A model generated the notes under the pieces. That model was not told the origin of the DNA, searched no databases, and worked only from the letters and a program-made list of their open reading frames with translations. Made by a program: the position numbers and the translations under genes. This document shows positions 41,566 to 50,906 of a stretch of DNA of 64,000 nucleotides, in pieces. Origin of the DNA: Gaiellasilicea sp963731615 (GTDB lineage: Bacteria; Actinomycetota; Thermoleophilia; Gaiellales; Gaiellaceae); contig CAVSWD010000004.1 in NCBI GenBank assembly GCA_963731615.1, forward strand, positions 62,001 to 126,000, in the 5' to 3' direction. Position 1 is the first letter of the stretch. Each line of letters starts with the position of its first letter.

Positions 41566-44343
41566 ATGGCGACCGCAAAGCAGACCAAGGCAGACGCAGC
41601 AGCTGCACAAGCAGCACAGCACGACGAGGTCGTGAACACCGTCGTCGACGAGACGGCGGCGGTCACACCGGGCCGCTTCTTCACGATTCCCGGGCGCGAT
41701 CCGTTCGACGAGATCGACTGGGAGCTCCGCGACGCACTGATTCCCGGGAAGGACGGGCCGGCCTTCGAGCAGCGGAACGTCGAGTTCCCGCGCTTCTGGT
41801 CGCAGACGGCGACGAACATCGTCGCGCAGAAGTACTTCCGCGGGCGGCTCAGCTCCCCCGAGCGCGAGCGCAGCGTCAAGCAGATGGTCGGCCGGGTCGT
41901 CGACACGATCGGCGGCTGGGGCCGCGCGGGCGGCTACTTCGCGACCGACGAGGAGGCCGACACCTTCGAGGCCGAGCTGAAGGCGATCCTCGTCAACCAG
42001 TACGCCTCGTTCAACTCCCCGGTCTGGTTCAACGTCGGTTTCGAGGAGAAGCCGCAGTGCTCGGCCTGCTTCATCCTCTCGATCGAGGACTCGATGGAAT
42101 CGATCCTCGACTGGATCCGGCGCGAGGGCGTCATCTTCCGCGGCGGCTCCGGCTCGGGCCTCAACCTCTCGAAGCTGCGCAGCTCGAAGGAGCAGCTCTC
42201 GAAGGGCGGCTTCGCGTCCGGCCCGGTCAGCTTCATGCGCGGCGCCGACGCGTCGGCCGGGACGATCAAGTCGGGCGGCAAGACGCGGCGCGCCGCGAAG
42301 ATGGTCGTGCTCGACGTCGACCATCCCGACATCGAGGAGTTCATCTGGTGCAAGGCCAAGGAGGAGCGGAAGGCGCGCGTCCTCGAGCAGGCCGGCTACG
42401 ACATGTCGCTGGACTCGCCGGACTGGGGCTCGATCCAGTACCAGAACGCCAACAACTCGGTTCGCGTCAGCGACGCCTTCATGGAGTCGGTGCTCGAGAG
42501 CAAGGAGTGGAACCTGACGGCGCGCACCGACGGCACCGTCGTCGAGACCACGGACGCGCGCGACCTGCTCCGGCAGATCTCCGAGGCGGCGTGGCAGTGC
42601 GCCGACCCGGGCGTCCAGTACGACACGACGATCAACTCGTGGCACACGCTCCCGAACACGGGCAGGATCAACGCCTCCAACCCGTGCTCGGAGTACATGT
42701 CGATCGACGACTCGGCGTGCAACCTCTCCTCGCTCAACCTGATGAAGTTCCGCCGCGAGGACGGCGAGTTCGACGTCGCCTCGTTCGAGCATGCGGTCGA
42801 CGTCATGTTCCTCGCGCAGGAGATCTGCGTCGGCTACTCGTCGTATCCGACCCCTGAGATCGAGCGCAACGCGAAGGCGTACCGCCAGCTCGGGCTCGGC
42901 TACGCGAACCTCGGCGCGCTCTTGATGGCGCGGGGCTTCCCGTACGACTCCGACGACGGCCGGGCCTATGCGGCGGCGATCACGGCGCTGATGACAGGCC
43001 GTGCCTACCGGAAGTCGGCCGAGGTCGCGCAGCGAATGGGCGCGTTCGCCGGCTACCGGCCGAATGCAGCAGCGATGATCGGTGTGATCGCGAAGCACCG
43101 GGCCGCGGTCGGGAACATCCAGGACTCACACTCGGTACCGGAGGACCTGCTCGGCGCTGCGCGGAAGGCCTGGGACGACGCGCTCGACCTGGGCGAGGTA
43201 CACGGCTACCGGAATGCGCAGGCGACCGTGCTCGCGCCGACCGGGACGATCAGCTTCATGATGGATTGCGACACGACGGGCGTCGAGCCCGACTTCTCGC
43301 TCGTCAAGTCGAAGAAGCTGGTCGGCGGCGGCGAGATCACGATCGTCAACAAGACCGTGCCGATGGCGCTCGAGAAGCTGGGCCACGCGCCCGGTGAGAT
43401 CGAGGAGACGGTCGCGTACATCGACGAGCGCAACACGATCGTCGGCGCGCCGTACATCAAGAGCGAGCACTACCCGATCTTCGACTGCGCGATCGGCGAC
43501 CGCGCGATCCACTACATGGGTCACGTCAAGATGATGGGTGCGGTGCAGCCGTTCATCTCGGGCGCGATCTCGAAGACGGTGAACCTGCCCGAGGAGGCGA
43601 CGGTCGAGGATGTGTCGCAGCTCCTGATCGAGTCGTGGCAGCTCGGCGTCAAGGCGATCGCGATCTACCGCGACAACTGCAAGGTCGCCCAGCCGCTGTC
43701 GGGCTCGGCGGACAAGAGCATCGCGACGCTGCCGACGCTCGTCCCGGCCGCGCCGGTACCGCTCCCGAAGCGCCGGCGGGTGCCGGAGGACCGGGTCGAG
43801 GTCGGACGCAAGTTCAAGGTCGGCGACTACGAGGGGTACATCCACGTCGGCCTGTTCGAGGACGGCACCCCGGGCGACATCTTCGTCGACATCGCCAAGG
43901 AAGGCACGACGCTGGCCGGCCTGATGAACTCGTTCATGATCTCCGTCTCGCTCGGGCTCCAGTACGGCGTGCCGCTCGAGGTGTACGTCTCGAAGTTCAG
44001 CCACATGCGCTTCGAGCCGAGCGGGCTCACGAACGACGCCGACATCCGGATGGCGAAGTCGATCGTCGACTACATCTTCCGCTGGATGGGGAAGAAGTTC
44101 CTCACCTCGGAGCAGCAGGAGGAGGCGGGGATCCTGACCGCGGAGGTGAAGGCGAGGCTCGCGCAGGCGTACGCATCGGGCGAGGCGGCTGCACCGGCCG
44201 CCGAGGCGCCGCCGCGCGGCCAGACCGCCCTCTTCAACACCTGGGAGGACGCGGTCGAGTGCGCCAAGTGCGGCGGCAGCATGGTGCGCACGGGCAGTTG
44301 CTACACGTGCCGCGACTGCGGCACGAACACCGGCTGCAGCTAG
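41566..44343 (+). CDS. nrdJ: Adenosylcobalamin-dependent (class II) ribonucleoside-diphosphate reductase
   Basis: 925 residues. It reduces ribonucleotides to deoxyribonucleotides using a cobalamin radical, without oxygen. Active-site patterns include FNSPVWFNVG, QCSACFIL, RGGSGSGLNLSKLRSS, NPCSEYMSIDDSACNLSSLN (catalytic Cys and Glu region) and PTGTISFMMDCDTTGVEP. A TSCPD domain near residue 745 (FEDGTPGDIFVDIAKEGTTL) and a zinc-ribbon-like Cys tail (CAKCGGSM, CYTCRDCG) close it. The tail probably reloads the active-site disulfide from thioredoxin. A terminator follows. Confidence 0.96.
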   Translation: MATAKQTKADAAAAQAAQHDEVVNTVVDETAAVTPGRFFTIPGRDPFDEIDWELRDALIPGKDGPAFEQRNVEFPRFWSQTATNIVAQKYFRGRLSSPERERSVKQMVGRVVDTIGGWGRAGGYFATDEEADTFEAELKAILVNQYASFNSPVWFNVGFEEKPQCSACFILSIEDSMESILDWIRREGVIFRGGSGSGLNLSKLRSSKEQLSKGGFASGPVSFMRGADASAGTIKSGGKTRRAAKMVVLDVDHPDIEEFIWCKAKEERKARVLEQAGYDMSLDSPDWGSIQYQNANNSVRVSDAFMESVLESKEWNLTARTDGTVVETTDARDLLRQISEAAWQCADPGVQYDTTINSWHTLPNTGRINASNPCSEYMSIDDSACNLSSLNLMKFRREDGEFDVASFEHAVDVMFLAQEICVGYSSYPTPEIERNAKAYRQLGLGYANLGALLMARGFPYDSDDGRAYAAAITALMTGRAYRKSAEVAQRMGAFAGYRPNAAAMIGVIAKHRAAVGNIQDSHSVPEDLLGAARKAWDDALDLGEVHGYRNAQATVLAPTGTISFMMDCDTTGVEPDFSLVKSKKLVGGGEITIVNKTVPMALEKLGHAPGEIEETVAYIDERNTIVGAPYIKSEHYPIFDCAIGDRAIHYMGHVKMMGAVQPFISGAISKTVNLPEEATVEDVSQLLIESWQLGVKAIAIYRDNCKVAQPLSGSADKSIATLPTLVPAAPVPLPKRRRVPEDRVEVGRKFKVGDYEGYIHVGLFEDGTPGDIFVDIAKEGTTLAGLMNSFMISVSLGLQYGVPLEVYVSKFSHMRFEPSGLTNDADIRMAKSIVDYIFRWMGKKFLTSEQQEEAGILTAEVKARLAQAYASGEAAAPAAEAPPRGQTALFNTWEDAVECAKCGGSMVRTGSCYTCRDCGTNTGCS

Positions 44344-44368
44344 CTAGCGAATCGCATGCGAGTGCCGC

Positions 44369-44394
44369 GAGGGGGCGCCATTGGGCGCCCCCTC
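44369..44394. terminator. Terminator between convergent nrdJ and glycosidase genes
   Basis: Perfect 11-bp stem GAGGGGGCGCC with loop ATTG, followed by GTCGTT on the plus strand. It lies 26 nt after the nrdJ stop and just before the end of the minus-strand gene, so it may serve both. Confidence 0.8.
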
Positions 44395-44399
44395 GTCGT

Positions 44400-45692
44400 T
44401 CACCGGATCCGCAGCTGCAAACTGAACCGCCGCTGGCTTTGCGACCAGATCCGGAAGAGCGCACCTGGCTTGACGCGAACCGTCCGCATGAAGATGCCGT
44501 CGTCGTTCGTCAGCCGGGCGCGGCCGACCGGCCTCCACACGTTCTTGCGGAGCACCTCCAGCCGGTACGACGCCCGCCCGGGCCGGCCATCGCGGATCTG
44601 ACCCCAGACGGTTGCCTGCAGCTCACGTCGCCCCATTTGCGCAAACGGCAGCCTGAATCCCTGCAGCGACGGTTTCCAACGGTCGTCCGCGAAGACGAGC
44701 CCGGTCTGGAACCGACTGACCACGGGCTCGTCGCGGTAGAGGTACTGGATCAGCATCGTCACCCGCGGCAGCCGCCACGCGCGCATCGCGGCAAGGCTGA
44801 GGTTCGTCGCCTGCCGCTTGAGGGTCACGCCGAGGAACGTGTCAGGCGGGTTCGTCTGGTAGCCGTACTCCGTCAGCCAGACCGGCTTCGAGCCGAAGTG
44901 ACGCTTGACGAGGATGAGGAGCTTCCTGATCGTCGCCATCGTGATGAAGGGGCAGTTCTTGCAGCCCCCGCTGGACGGCGTCTCGGACGCCGTCGAGGGG
45001 TACGGGTGGTGGGCGTAGGCGTCGAACTTCGCCCCAGCCGCCCACATTCCGCGGACCCAGCTCGACGGCGCGACACCGCCCGCCCCGCCCTTCGGCCCGG
45101 TCGCGCCGCCGCCGACGCGGGCGCGAGGCAGCACGGCGTGGATTCCCTCGTAGCCGGGGTTGAGCAGATGGCGGACGTAGATGGCCGACCTGGTCGGCCG
45201 AAGCCAGAGACGCTTGTTCGGCTCGTTCCAGATCAGCCAGTAGCGAACCCACGGATAGCGACGGGCGGCGGCGGTCGCGAAGCGGCGGAAGTCCCGCGGC
45301 CGCGGCGGGGCGTACTTTGGCGAGCGTCCGCCGTTCGCCCAGCCCGGCGTGCCGACGAGCGTGAGCACAGGCGTCAGACCGTGACGGCGAAGCCCGCGCA
45401 GAACCTTGTCCGGCCGGCGCCAGTCGTAGGCGCGATCGCGCGGCGAGGTGGCATCCTTCGGCCGCCGCGGCGCGACCTGGTTCCAGCGCAGCGTGAAGCG
45501 GACGAGGGGCACGCCGAGCCGCTTGAACGTCGCCAGCCGCTGGTCGAGCGTTCCGGGGCCGAACTCCAGCCAGGCATCGTCCTGGATTCCGTACTGGACG
45601 CCACTCGAAGCCCAACCGGAGCTCGTTGCGACGCCGGCCACAAGTGCCAAGAGCAGCACGCACAGCGCCATCCGGCAGGTGGTCGTCCTCAT
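44400..45692 (-). CDS. Secreted glycoside hydrolase of clan GH-A type
   Basis: 430 residues with an N-terminal signal peptide (MALCVLLLALVAGVA). A TIM-barrel pattern follows: FTLRWNQVAP, YWLIWNEPNK with the acid/base Glu of WNEP near residue 156, YAHHPYP and WLTEYGYQT with the likely nucleophile Glu near residue 275. The C-terminal 100 residues are beta-rich and may bind carbohydrate. Similar proteins are annotated near GH5/GH39; the substrate is unknown. Confidence 0.82.
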   Translation of the reverse strand: MRTTTCRMALCVLLLALVAGVATSSGWASSGVQYGIQDDAWLEFGPGTLDQRLATFKRLGVPLVRFTLRWNQVAPRRPKDATSPRDRAYDWRRPDKVLRGLRRHGLTPVLTLVGTPGWANGGRSPKYAPPRPRDFRRFATAAARRYPWVRYWLIWNEPNKRLWLRPTRSAIYVRHLLNPGYEGIHAVLPRARVGGGATGPKGGAGGVAPSSWVRGMWAAGAKFDAYAHHPYPSTASETPSSGGCKNCPFITMATIRKLLILVKRHFGSKPVWLTEYGYQTNPPDTFLGVTLKRQATNLSLAAMRAWRLPRVTMLIQYLYRDEPVVSRFQTGLVFADDRWKPSLQGFRLPFAQMGRRELQATVWGQIRDGRPGRASYRLEVLRKNVWRPVGRARLTNDDGIFMRTVRVKPGALFRIWSQSQRRFSLQLRIR

Positions 45693-45745
45693 CGGCTGCT
45701 CGACCTTATCCGTACACCCCGCTCTCTACCGGTTCGGCCGGCGCC

Positions 45746-46357
45746 TCAAGCTCGACGGCTCCGGCTGATCGCGGCGAGGGAGGTGCTCAGCATCGCCGCC
45801 TCGGCTTCGGATTCCGGGATGCGGCCGCCTTGGATTGCAGCGCTGGCGGTGTGAACGATCGCGCGGATCACTGCGAGGTGCCACGCGATGGGGAGATCGC
45901 TCCGGAAGATGCCCTGTTTCTGGCCGCGTTCGATCAGGGGCTCCAGCTGGTCGAGCATTGGGAGGTGACGGCGGTGTAGCTCCTCCGCCGAGAGCCGGGC
46001 AGTGTTGAGCGCGAGTAGGCCGTGGAACTGCGCAAGTTGCCGCCAGGTGGCTCGGAGCACTCGCTCCAGAGCCTCCACCGGCTCGCCGCGGTGGGGCTCG
46101 GCGCCTCTCATCGCCTCAACCACCTGTGCGACCGCGTGCTCCATGACCGCGTCGAGGAGAGCGGTCCGCGTCGGAAAGTGGACGTAGATGGTCGCTCTGA
46201 CGACGCCGGCCCGGCGAGCGATCTCCGACATGCTGCTGTCGGGATCGCTCGCCAGCGCTTCGAGGGCGGCGTCGAGGATGGCGACAACGCTGCGCTCCGC
46301 GTCAGCCCGGCGACGCTTGGGGGCAGGCGTCTCGGCGGGTGTCGGTTGCTTTGCCAT
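45746..46357 (-). CDS. TetR-family regulator of the MFS pump
   Basis: 203 residues. The N-terminal HTH reads ILDAALEALASDPDSSMSEI, ARRAGVVRATIYVHFPTRTALL, a typical TetR domain; the rest is the helical ligand domain. The ATG directly follows the TAA of the MFS gene, so it is co-transcribed and likely represses its own operon through the repeats at 47872-47914. Confidence 0.9.
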   Translation of the reverse strand: MAKQPTPAETPAPKRRRADAERSVVAILDAALEALASDPDSSMSEIARRAGVVRATIYVHFPTRTALLDAVMEHAVAQVVEAMRGAEPHRGEPVEALERVLRATWRQLAQFHGLLALNTARLSAEELHRRHLPMLDQLEPLIERGQKQGIFRSDLPIAWHLAVIRAIVHTASAAIQGGRIPESEAEAAMLSTSLAAISRSRRA

Positions 46358-47854
46358 TTAGTGGATCGGCATTGCGCTGGGGTTCAGCCGCATCTTCGGG
46401 ACGAAGTGGCGTGCCTGCGGCAGGACGGCCAGTGCGACCAGGCTGGCGACACTAGCGAGGAGGCCGGCTGCGATGAACGCATGCGCGATCCCGGATGCGG
46501 CCTGCGGACCGGCGACGGCACCGCTACCGGCCGCGATCGTGGAGAAGATCGCGATCCCGACCGTGCCGCCGATCTCGTGGCCGGTCGAGTTGAGGCCGGA
46601 GATCATCCCGGTCTCCTCGTCACGGGCGCCGGTGAGGATTGCGATCGAGACGGAGACGACTGCGACGCCGAGCCCGAGTCCGGCGACGAGCATGCCGGGG
46701 AGGACGTCGCGGAGGTAGTTGCCGTCCTCGCCGACGTGGGCGAGCAAGGTCATCCCGGCCGCCGCCACCAGGAAGGCGCCGGCGAGGGGGCCGCGGACGC
46801 CGTGCTTGCTGACGATGTGACCGGACGCGTGCGCACCGACTCCTGCCGCGAGCGCGAGCGGGATGAAGGCAAGTCCGGTCGAGAGCGGCCCCCAGCCGAG
46901 CACGTTCTGGAGGTAGAGGGAGCTGAGCAGGAAGAGTCCGAAGATCGAACCGGCTGCGGCGAGCATCAGGAAGAGGCCGCCCCCGACCGCGCGATCGGCC
47001 AGCCGCTCGATCCGCAGCAGCGGTGTGTCGGTTCGGCGCTCGAGGGCCGCGAAAGCGGCGAGGCCGGCGAGACCACCGAGGCCGAACAGGTGCGTCTGCG
47101 CGGAAGCCCACCCAGCACCCTCGGCCTGCGTGATCGCGAAGACGATCGCTCCGAGGCTCGTCGTTGCGAGCACGGCGCCGCGAAGGTCGAGACCCTTCCA
47201 GCGCGGCTTCCGGGTGTCGGCGGGAATGATCTTCAGCGCTGCGATCGCAAGTGCTGCTGCAACGGGGAGGTTGACGTAGAAGATCATCCGCCAGTCGGCG
47301 AACTCGGTCAGGACGCCGCCGACGAGGACGCCGATCGCGGCGCCTGCACCGCCGACCGCGCCCCAGGCGGCGAGAGCCTTCGCCCGCTGCGTGCCCTGAA
47401 AGGCGGACATGATGATCGCGAGCGCTGCCGGGGAGAGCAGCGCGGCGCCGAGTCCCTGGCCTGCTCGAGCTGCGAAGAGGGCGCCGGCGGTGCCGGCCAT
47501 CGCGGAGGCCAACGAGGAGGCGGTGAAGATGCCGAGGCCGGTCAGGAACATCCGGCGCCGACCGAGCAGGTCGGCGGCGCGGCCGCCGAAGAGGAGCAGG
47601 CTGCCGAAGATCAGCGAGTAGCTCGTGATCGTCCAACTGATGCTGGATCCGTTCAGATCCAGGTCACCCGCGAGGCTCGGCAGCGCGATGTTCACCGCCG
47701 TGATGTCGAGGATCACCATCAGCTGCGCAATCAGCAGCACGAACAGAAGCAGGCCGCTCTTGTGCTTGGGCGCATCGGGACTGACGCCGTGTCGATGGCG
47801 GAGGCCGTGGCCCTTCTTCGGTGTTGCAGTGGTGGACTTGCTTCCGTGGTGCAT
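46358..47854 (-). CDS. DHA2-type MFS multidrug efflux transporter
   Basis: 498 residues, 14 membrane helices, EmrB/QacA type. VILDITAVNIALPSLAGDL is the DHA2 motif D1 region, and ADLLGRRRMFLTGLGIFTAS is the loop 2-3 motif A. It would export hydrophobic drugs using the proton gradient. ATG 47854 has GAAGGGAG upstream; it is the first gene of an operon with tetR. Confidence 0.92.
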   Translation of the reverse strand: MHHGSKSTTATPKKGHGLRHRHGVSPDAPKHKSGLLLFVLLIAQLMVILDITAVNIALPSLAGDLDLNGSSISWTITSYSLIFGSLLLFGGRAADLLGRRRMFLTGLGIFTASSLASAMAGTAGALFAARAGQGLGAALLSPAALAIIMSAFQGTQRAKALAAWGAVGGAGAAIGVLVGGVLTEFADWRMIFYVNLPVAAALAIAALKIIPADTRKPRWKGLDLRGAVLATTSLGAIVFAITQAEGAGWASAQTHLFGLGGLAGLAAFAALERRTDTPLLRIERLADRAVGGGLFLMLAAAGSIFGLFLLSSLYLQNVLGWGPLSTGLAFIPLALAAGVGAHASGHIVSKHGVRGPLAGAFLVAAAGMTLLAHVGEDGNYLRDVLPGMLVAGLGLGVAVVSVSIAILTGARDEETGMISGLNSTGHEIGGTVGIAIFSTIAAGSGAVAGPQAASGIAHAFIAAGLLASVASLVALAVLPQARHFVPKMRLNPSAMPIH

Positions 47855-47871
47855 GATACTCCCTTCTAACT

Positions 47872-47921
47872 CAGACAATACTGTCTGCATTATTAAAACA
47901 GACACGAGTGTCCGATGTCAA
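47872..47921 (-). promoter_or_regulatory. Promoter with two operator repeats for the MFS-tetR operon
   Basis: On the minus strand TTGACA (47916-47921) and TTTAAT (47892-47897) are spaced by 18 bp. An inverted repeat (GACAC-GA-GTGTC, 47901-47912) lies in the spacer and another (CAGACA-N4-TGTCTG, 47872-47887) just downstream. This is the classic layout for TetR repression. Confidence 0.75.
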
Positions 47922-47984
47922 GCCGCAACTTCGTTGGGTCGTCCTACGAAGCATCGCGCCCGCAAAGCCGGGGCTCTGCCTGGA

Positions 47985-48431
47985 TCAGTGGTAGGAGTGG
48001 ACGAATGCGTGGCCGCGGCCGCGCTGGATCAGCCAGCGGTTCACGGGGTAGGCGCAGACGCCGGCGATGACGAGCGCGACGGCGAGGCTGCCCCAGAAGC
48101 GGACGTTGTCGAGACCAGCTTCCATCGCACCCGGGATGAGGAGCATGATCGCGTTGTCGACGATCTCCATGATCGTGATCGAGATCGTGTCAGCGGCGAG
48201 AGCGACCGGGATGGCCGCGCCGAGCGCGATTCCGGAGCGGAGCAGCGGCAGCATCGTCAGCGAGTAACCGAAGAAGAAGGCCAGCACCACGGCGAGCGCG
48301 ATCGTCGGGAAGTCGCCCCAGCCGAGCGCGGTGCCGATGACCATCCCCAGCACCTCGCCGATCGCGCATCCGGTCAGGCAATGCACGGTGGCGGAGAAGG
48401 CAAGCCGGTTGAGCGACTGCTCTGGCCGCAC
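47985..48431 (-). CDS. DUF4396 membrane protein
   Basis: 148 residues, four or five helices. HCLTGCAIGEVLGMVIG and the ending AYPVNRWLIQRGRGHAFVH are diagnostic for DUF4396. His and Cys in the first motif suggest a metal ion. Function unknown. ATG 48431 abuts the broken N-terminus of the AAA gene on the opposite strand. Confidence 0.88.
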   Translation of the reverse strand: MRPEQSLNRLAFSATVHCLTGCAIGEVLGMVIGTALGWGDFPTIALAVVLAFFFGYSLTMLPLLRSGIALGAAIPVALAADTISITIMEIVDNAIMLLIPGAMEAGLDNVRFWGSLAVALVIAGVCAYPVNRWLIQRGRGHAFVHSYH

Positions 48432-48469
48432 AGGCGCGCGCCTCCTTCTATCCGATCTCGGCCGCTGAC

Positions 48470-49027
48470 GTGATCAGCAAGTGGGTCGGCGATTCCGAGC
48501 GGAACATCCGGCAGCTCTTCGAGCGCGCCCGCGAGAACCGACCGTCGATCGTCTTCATCGACGAGATCGATGCGATTGCCGGCCGCCGCGGCGAGTCGTT
48601 CGGCGTCCACGACAGCCACGTTAATCAGCTGCTCGCCGAGATCGACGGCCTCGCCGGCCAACGAGGGGTTTTCGTCGTGGGAGCGACGAATCGCCCCGAT
48701 CAGCTCGACCCGGCACTCCTGCGCGGAGGCCGGCTCTCGCGAACGATCGTTCTGGGGCTTCCGGACGAAGCGGGACGGCTGGCAATGCTGAAGCTGCATA
48801 CCGCGCGGATGCCGACGGTGGGGGTCCGCTTCGAGGCGCTCGCGGCGTCGACCGAGGGATTTTCTCCGGCGGATCTGAAGTCACTCGCACAGGAGGCGGC
48901 GTTGGCGGCGATGGCGAGGAAGAGCGACGACACTCAGACACCCTCCGTCTCGCACGAAGACTTCGTGAAGGCGGTCGAGCGGCTTCGGGCTGGCCGCATG
49001 CCCGACCGCGCTGCAGTCCCCGTCTGA
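48470..49027 (+). CDS. N-terminally truncated AAA+ ATPase (cell-division-cycle type)
   Basis: 185 residues from GTG 48470. It keeps the second half of an AAA module: SKWVGDSERNIRQLFERARE, Walker B IVFIDEIDAIAGRRG, sensor 1 VVGATNRPDQLDP and the arginine fingers in RGGRLSRT. Upstream in frame LAAQARASFYPISAADV also belongs to the family, but a TGA follows 12 codons back and no Walker A exists. The gene is therefore cut, exactly where the DUF4396 gene starts, so it is probably inactive alone. Confidence 0.75.
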   Translation: MISKWVGDSERNIRQLFERARENRPSIVFIDEIDAIAGRRGESFGVHDSHVNQLLAEIDGLAGQRGVFVVGATNRPDQLDPALLRGGRLSRTIVLGLPDEAGRLAMLKLHTARMPTVGVRFEALAASTEGFSPADLKSLAQEAALAAMARKSDDTQTPSVSHEDFVKAVERLRAGRMPDRAAVPV

Positions 49028-49457
49028 CTCAGCGGATCATTTGTAGTGCGCATCGCGTTCGGCGCCACGAACGTCGAGCGGCGACCTCGATCAAACTGGT
49101 CCGGGTCGCTGCGGGTGCCTGACAAGGTTTAGCCAGGGCTAAACGGGATGCGCCGAGAAAGGCACGCGAAGCGAAGTCGCGGTGCTTGCGCAGCCGGCCG
49201 CTCGCGCCGTCACGCATCCCTTCGGTCCTCCGCCGCATGGCCGCTGAATCGACTTTTGTCGCGCATAACTTGAGCGGTTTCACCTCCCGCACGTCGGCGC
49301 TTGTTGGGGCGTTAGACTCGCCACCAAGCGCCCTGTTCTCCGAGGAGGTGAAGCCGACGAGCGCGTAGAGCCTCGACAATTCGAATCAGCGCGGCCTGCT
49401 TCGCCTGCGGCGGCGCGCCGATGCGGCTGTCCTGGACTCGCGACTTTGCGGCTCGCG
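49028..49457. other. Region without a recognisable gene
   Basis: About 430 bp between the truncated AAA gene and the XRE gene. No frame shows family similarity on either strand. It contains the palindrome at 49127-49144 and otherwise looks like decayed sequence next to two truncated genes. Confidence 0.5.
49127..49144. promoter_or_regulatory. 18-bp palindrome, possible operator
   Basis: Perfect 8-bp arms GTTTAGCC and GGCTAAAC separated by AG. It is AT-richer than its surroundings. The nearest regulator gene is the XRE protein about 310 bp downstream, but a link is speculative. Confidence 0.4.
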
Positions 49458-49940
49458 ATGCCTGCACCGCACTACCACTCACATGTCGACGACCCTGCGG
49501 CGGTCGGGCGACGGCTCAAGGACGCCCGCCTGACCGCGGGTCTCTCGCAACGCCAACTCTCCTTTCCGGGGTGCTCCGCCGCGTACATCTCGCGGCTCGA
49601 GGCCGGCGACCGCGTCCCGTCCCTTCAGCTCCTCCGCAAGCTCGCGGAGAAGTTGAATGCTGACGAGCAGTACCTCGCAACCGGTGTCGAGCACATCGAG
49701 CAGCTCTCGCCGGAGCAGGTCGAGGAGGAGATCGAGCTCCACCTCGCCGGGTATCCGACGGAGCGCAGCGAGGCGAGACCACCGGGTGGACTCGCGGATC
49801 CGGCCGAGCGTGCTCGCGCTCTGTGGCAGCACTCGCGGTCCCTCGTCAGCTCCGGTGACCCACGTGGCGCCGCGCACTACGCTCGCGATGCGCTGGCGCT
49901 GTTCGACTACGCCGAGGATCGCCGCCGCGCAAGCCTCTAG
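49458..49940 (+). CDS. XRE-family HTH regulator, lacking most of its TPR domain
   Basis: 160 residues from ATG 49458. The HTH reads GRRLKDARLTAGLSQRQLSF, GCSAAYISRLEAGDRVPSLQLLRKLAEKL. Related actinobacterial proteins continue with several hundred residues of TPR; here one partial repeat (HYARDALALFDYAEDRR) is followed by a stop 9 nt before the aldo-keto reductase gene. It is probably a truncated copy, though a small DNA-binding protein may still be made. Confidence 0.75.
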   Translation: MPAPHYHSHVDDPAAVGRRLKDARLTAGLSQRQLSFPGCSAAYISRLEAGDRVPSLQLLRKLAEKLNADEQYLATGVEHIEQLSPEQVEEEIELHLAGYPTERSEARPPGGLADPAERARALWQHSRSLVSSGDPRGAAHYARDALALFDYAEDRRRASL

Positions 49941-49949
49941 AGTCGGCGC

Positions 49950-50906
49950 ATGGAGCACCGCTCGCTCGGTCGCAGCGGGGTCGACGTGTCGCGCATCATC
50001 CTCGGCTGCGGCAACTTCGGTGGGATCGGTTCGTCGCCGGCGTTCTTCGGCGCCGGTGAGACCGAGGGCGAGGCGCACGCGCTGCTCGACGCCGCCTGGG
50101 AGGCGGGGATCACGACGTACGACACGGCCGACGCGTACGGGGGCGGCCGCAGCGAGTCGTACCTCGGCAGCTGGCTGCGGACGAAGGACTCCGACGTACG
50201 CGACCGGATCGTCCTGACGACGAAGACGTACAACCCGATGACCGAGGGCGCCGACTCTGGTCTCGCGCCCGCGCGGATCAAGCGGCAGCTGACGACGAGT
50301 CTCGAGCGTCTGGGCGTCGACTCGGTCGATCTCTACCTCCCACACGCGACGGACGAGGCGACGCCCGTGGCCGAGACGGTCGGCGCATTCTCGGAACTCG
50401 TCGCCGAGGGGAAGATCCGCGCCTACGGCGGCAGCAACGCCGACGCCGCGTGGCTCGAGGAGGCGCTCCGCCACGGGCGGCCGGACTGGGTGCAGAACTC
50501 GTACTCGCTGCTCGACCGCGACGACGAGACCGATGTGCTCCCGGTCGTCGCGAGGGAGGGTCTCGGCTACACGCCGTTCAGCCCGCTGGCCGGCGGCTGG
50601 CTGACGGGGAAGTACCGCCGCGGCGAGGAGCTTCCGACGGGCTCGAGGATGACGCTGCGGCCGGAGCCGTACGCGCACCTCCGGACCGAACAGGTCTACG
50701 ACGCGCTCGAGGCCTTCGCGGCGCAGGCGGAGGCTCGCGGGACGAGCCCGGCCGCCCTTGCCGTCGCGTGGCTCCTGGCTCAGCCGCACGTGACCGCGGT
50801 CGTCGTCGGCCCGCGCCGCCCCGACCAGCTCCGGCCGCTGCTGGAAGCGCTCGCGCTCGAGCTCTCGCCGCCGGAGCGCGACGCCCTGACGGAGCTCTTC
50901 CGATGA
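49950..50906 (+). CDS. Aldo/keto reductase
   Basis: 318-residue NADPH-dependent TIM-barrel reductase. Catalytic tetrad positions: Asp in TTYDTADAYGGGRSE, Tyr in the same segment, Lys in VLTTKTYNPM and His in LYLPHATDEA. The cofactor-binding C-terminus TAVVVGPRRPDQLRPLLEAL is typical. Substrate unknown. It starts an operon: its stop overlaps the next ATG. Confidence 0.92.
   Translation: MEHRSLGRSGVDVSRIILGCGNFGGIGSSPAFFGAGETEGEAHALLDAAWEAGITTYDTADAYGGGRSESYLGSWLRTKDSDVRDRIVLTTKTYNPMTEGADSGLAPARIKRQLTTSLERLGVDSVDLYLPHATDEATPVAETVGAFSELVAEGKIRAYGGSNADAAWLEEALRHGRPDWVQNSYSLLDRDDETDVLPVVAREGLGYTPFSPLAGGWLTGKYRRGEELPTGSRMTLRPEPYAHLRTEQVYDALEAFAAQAEARGTSPAALAVAWLLAQPHVTAVVVGPRRPDQLRPLLEALALELSPPERDALTELFR

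Noticed and set aside
49029..49379. 116-codon minus-strand frame
   Set aside because: No family similarity and no plausible ribosome-binding site; it lies in the empty region near truncated genes.
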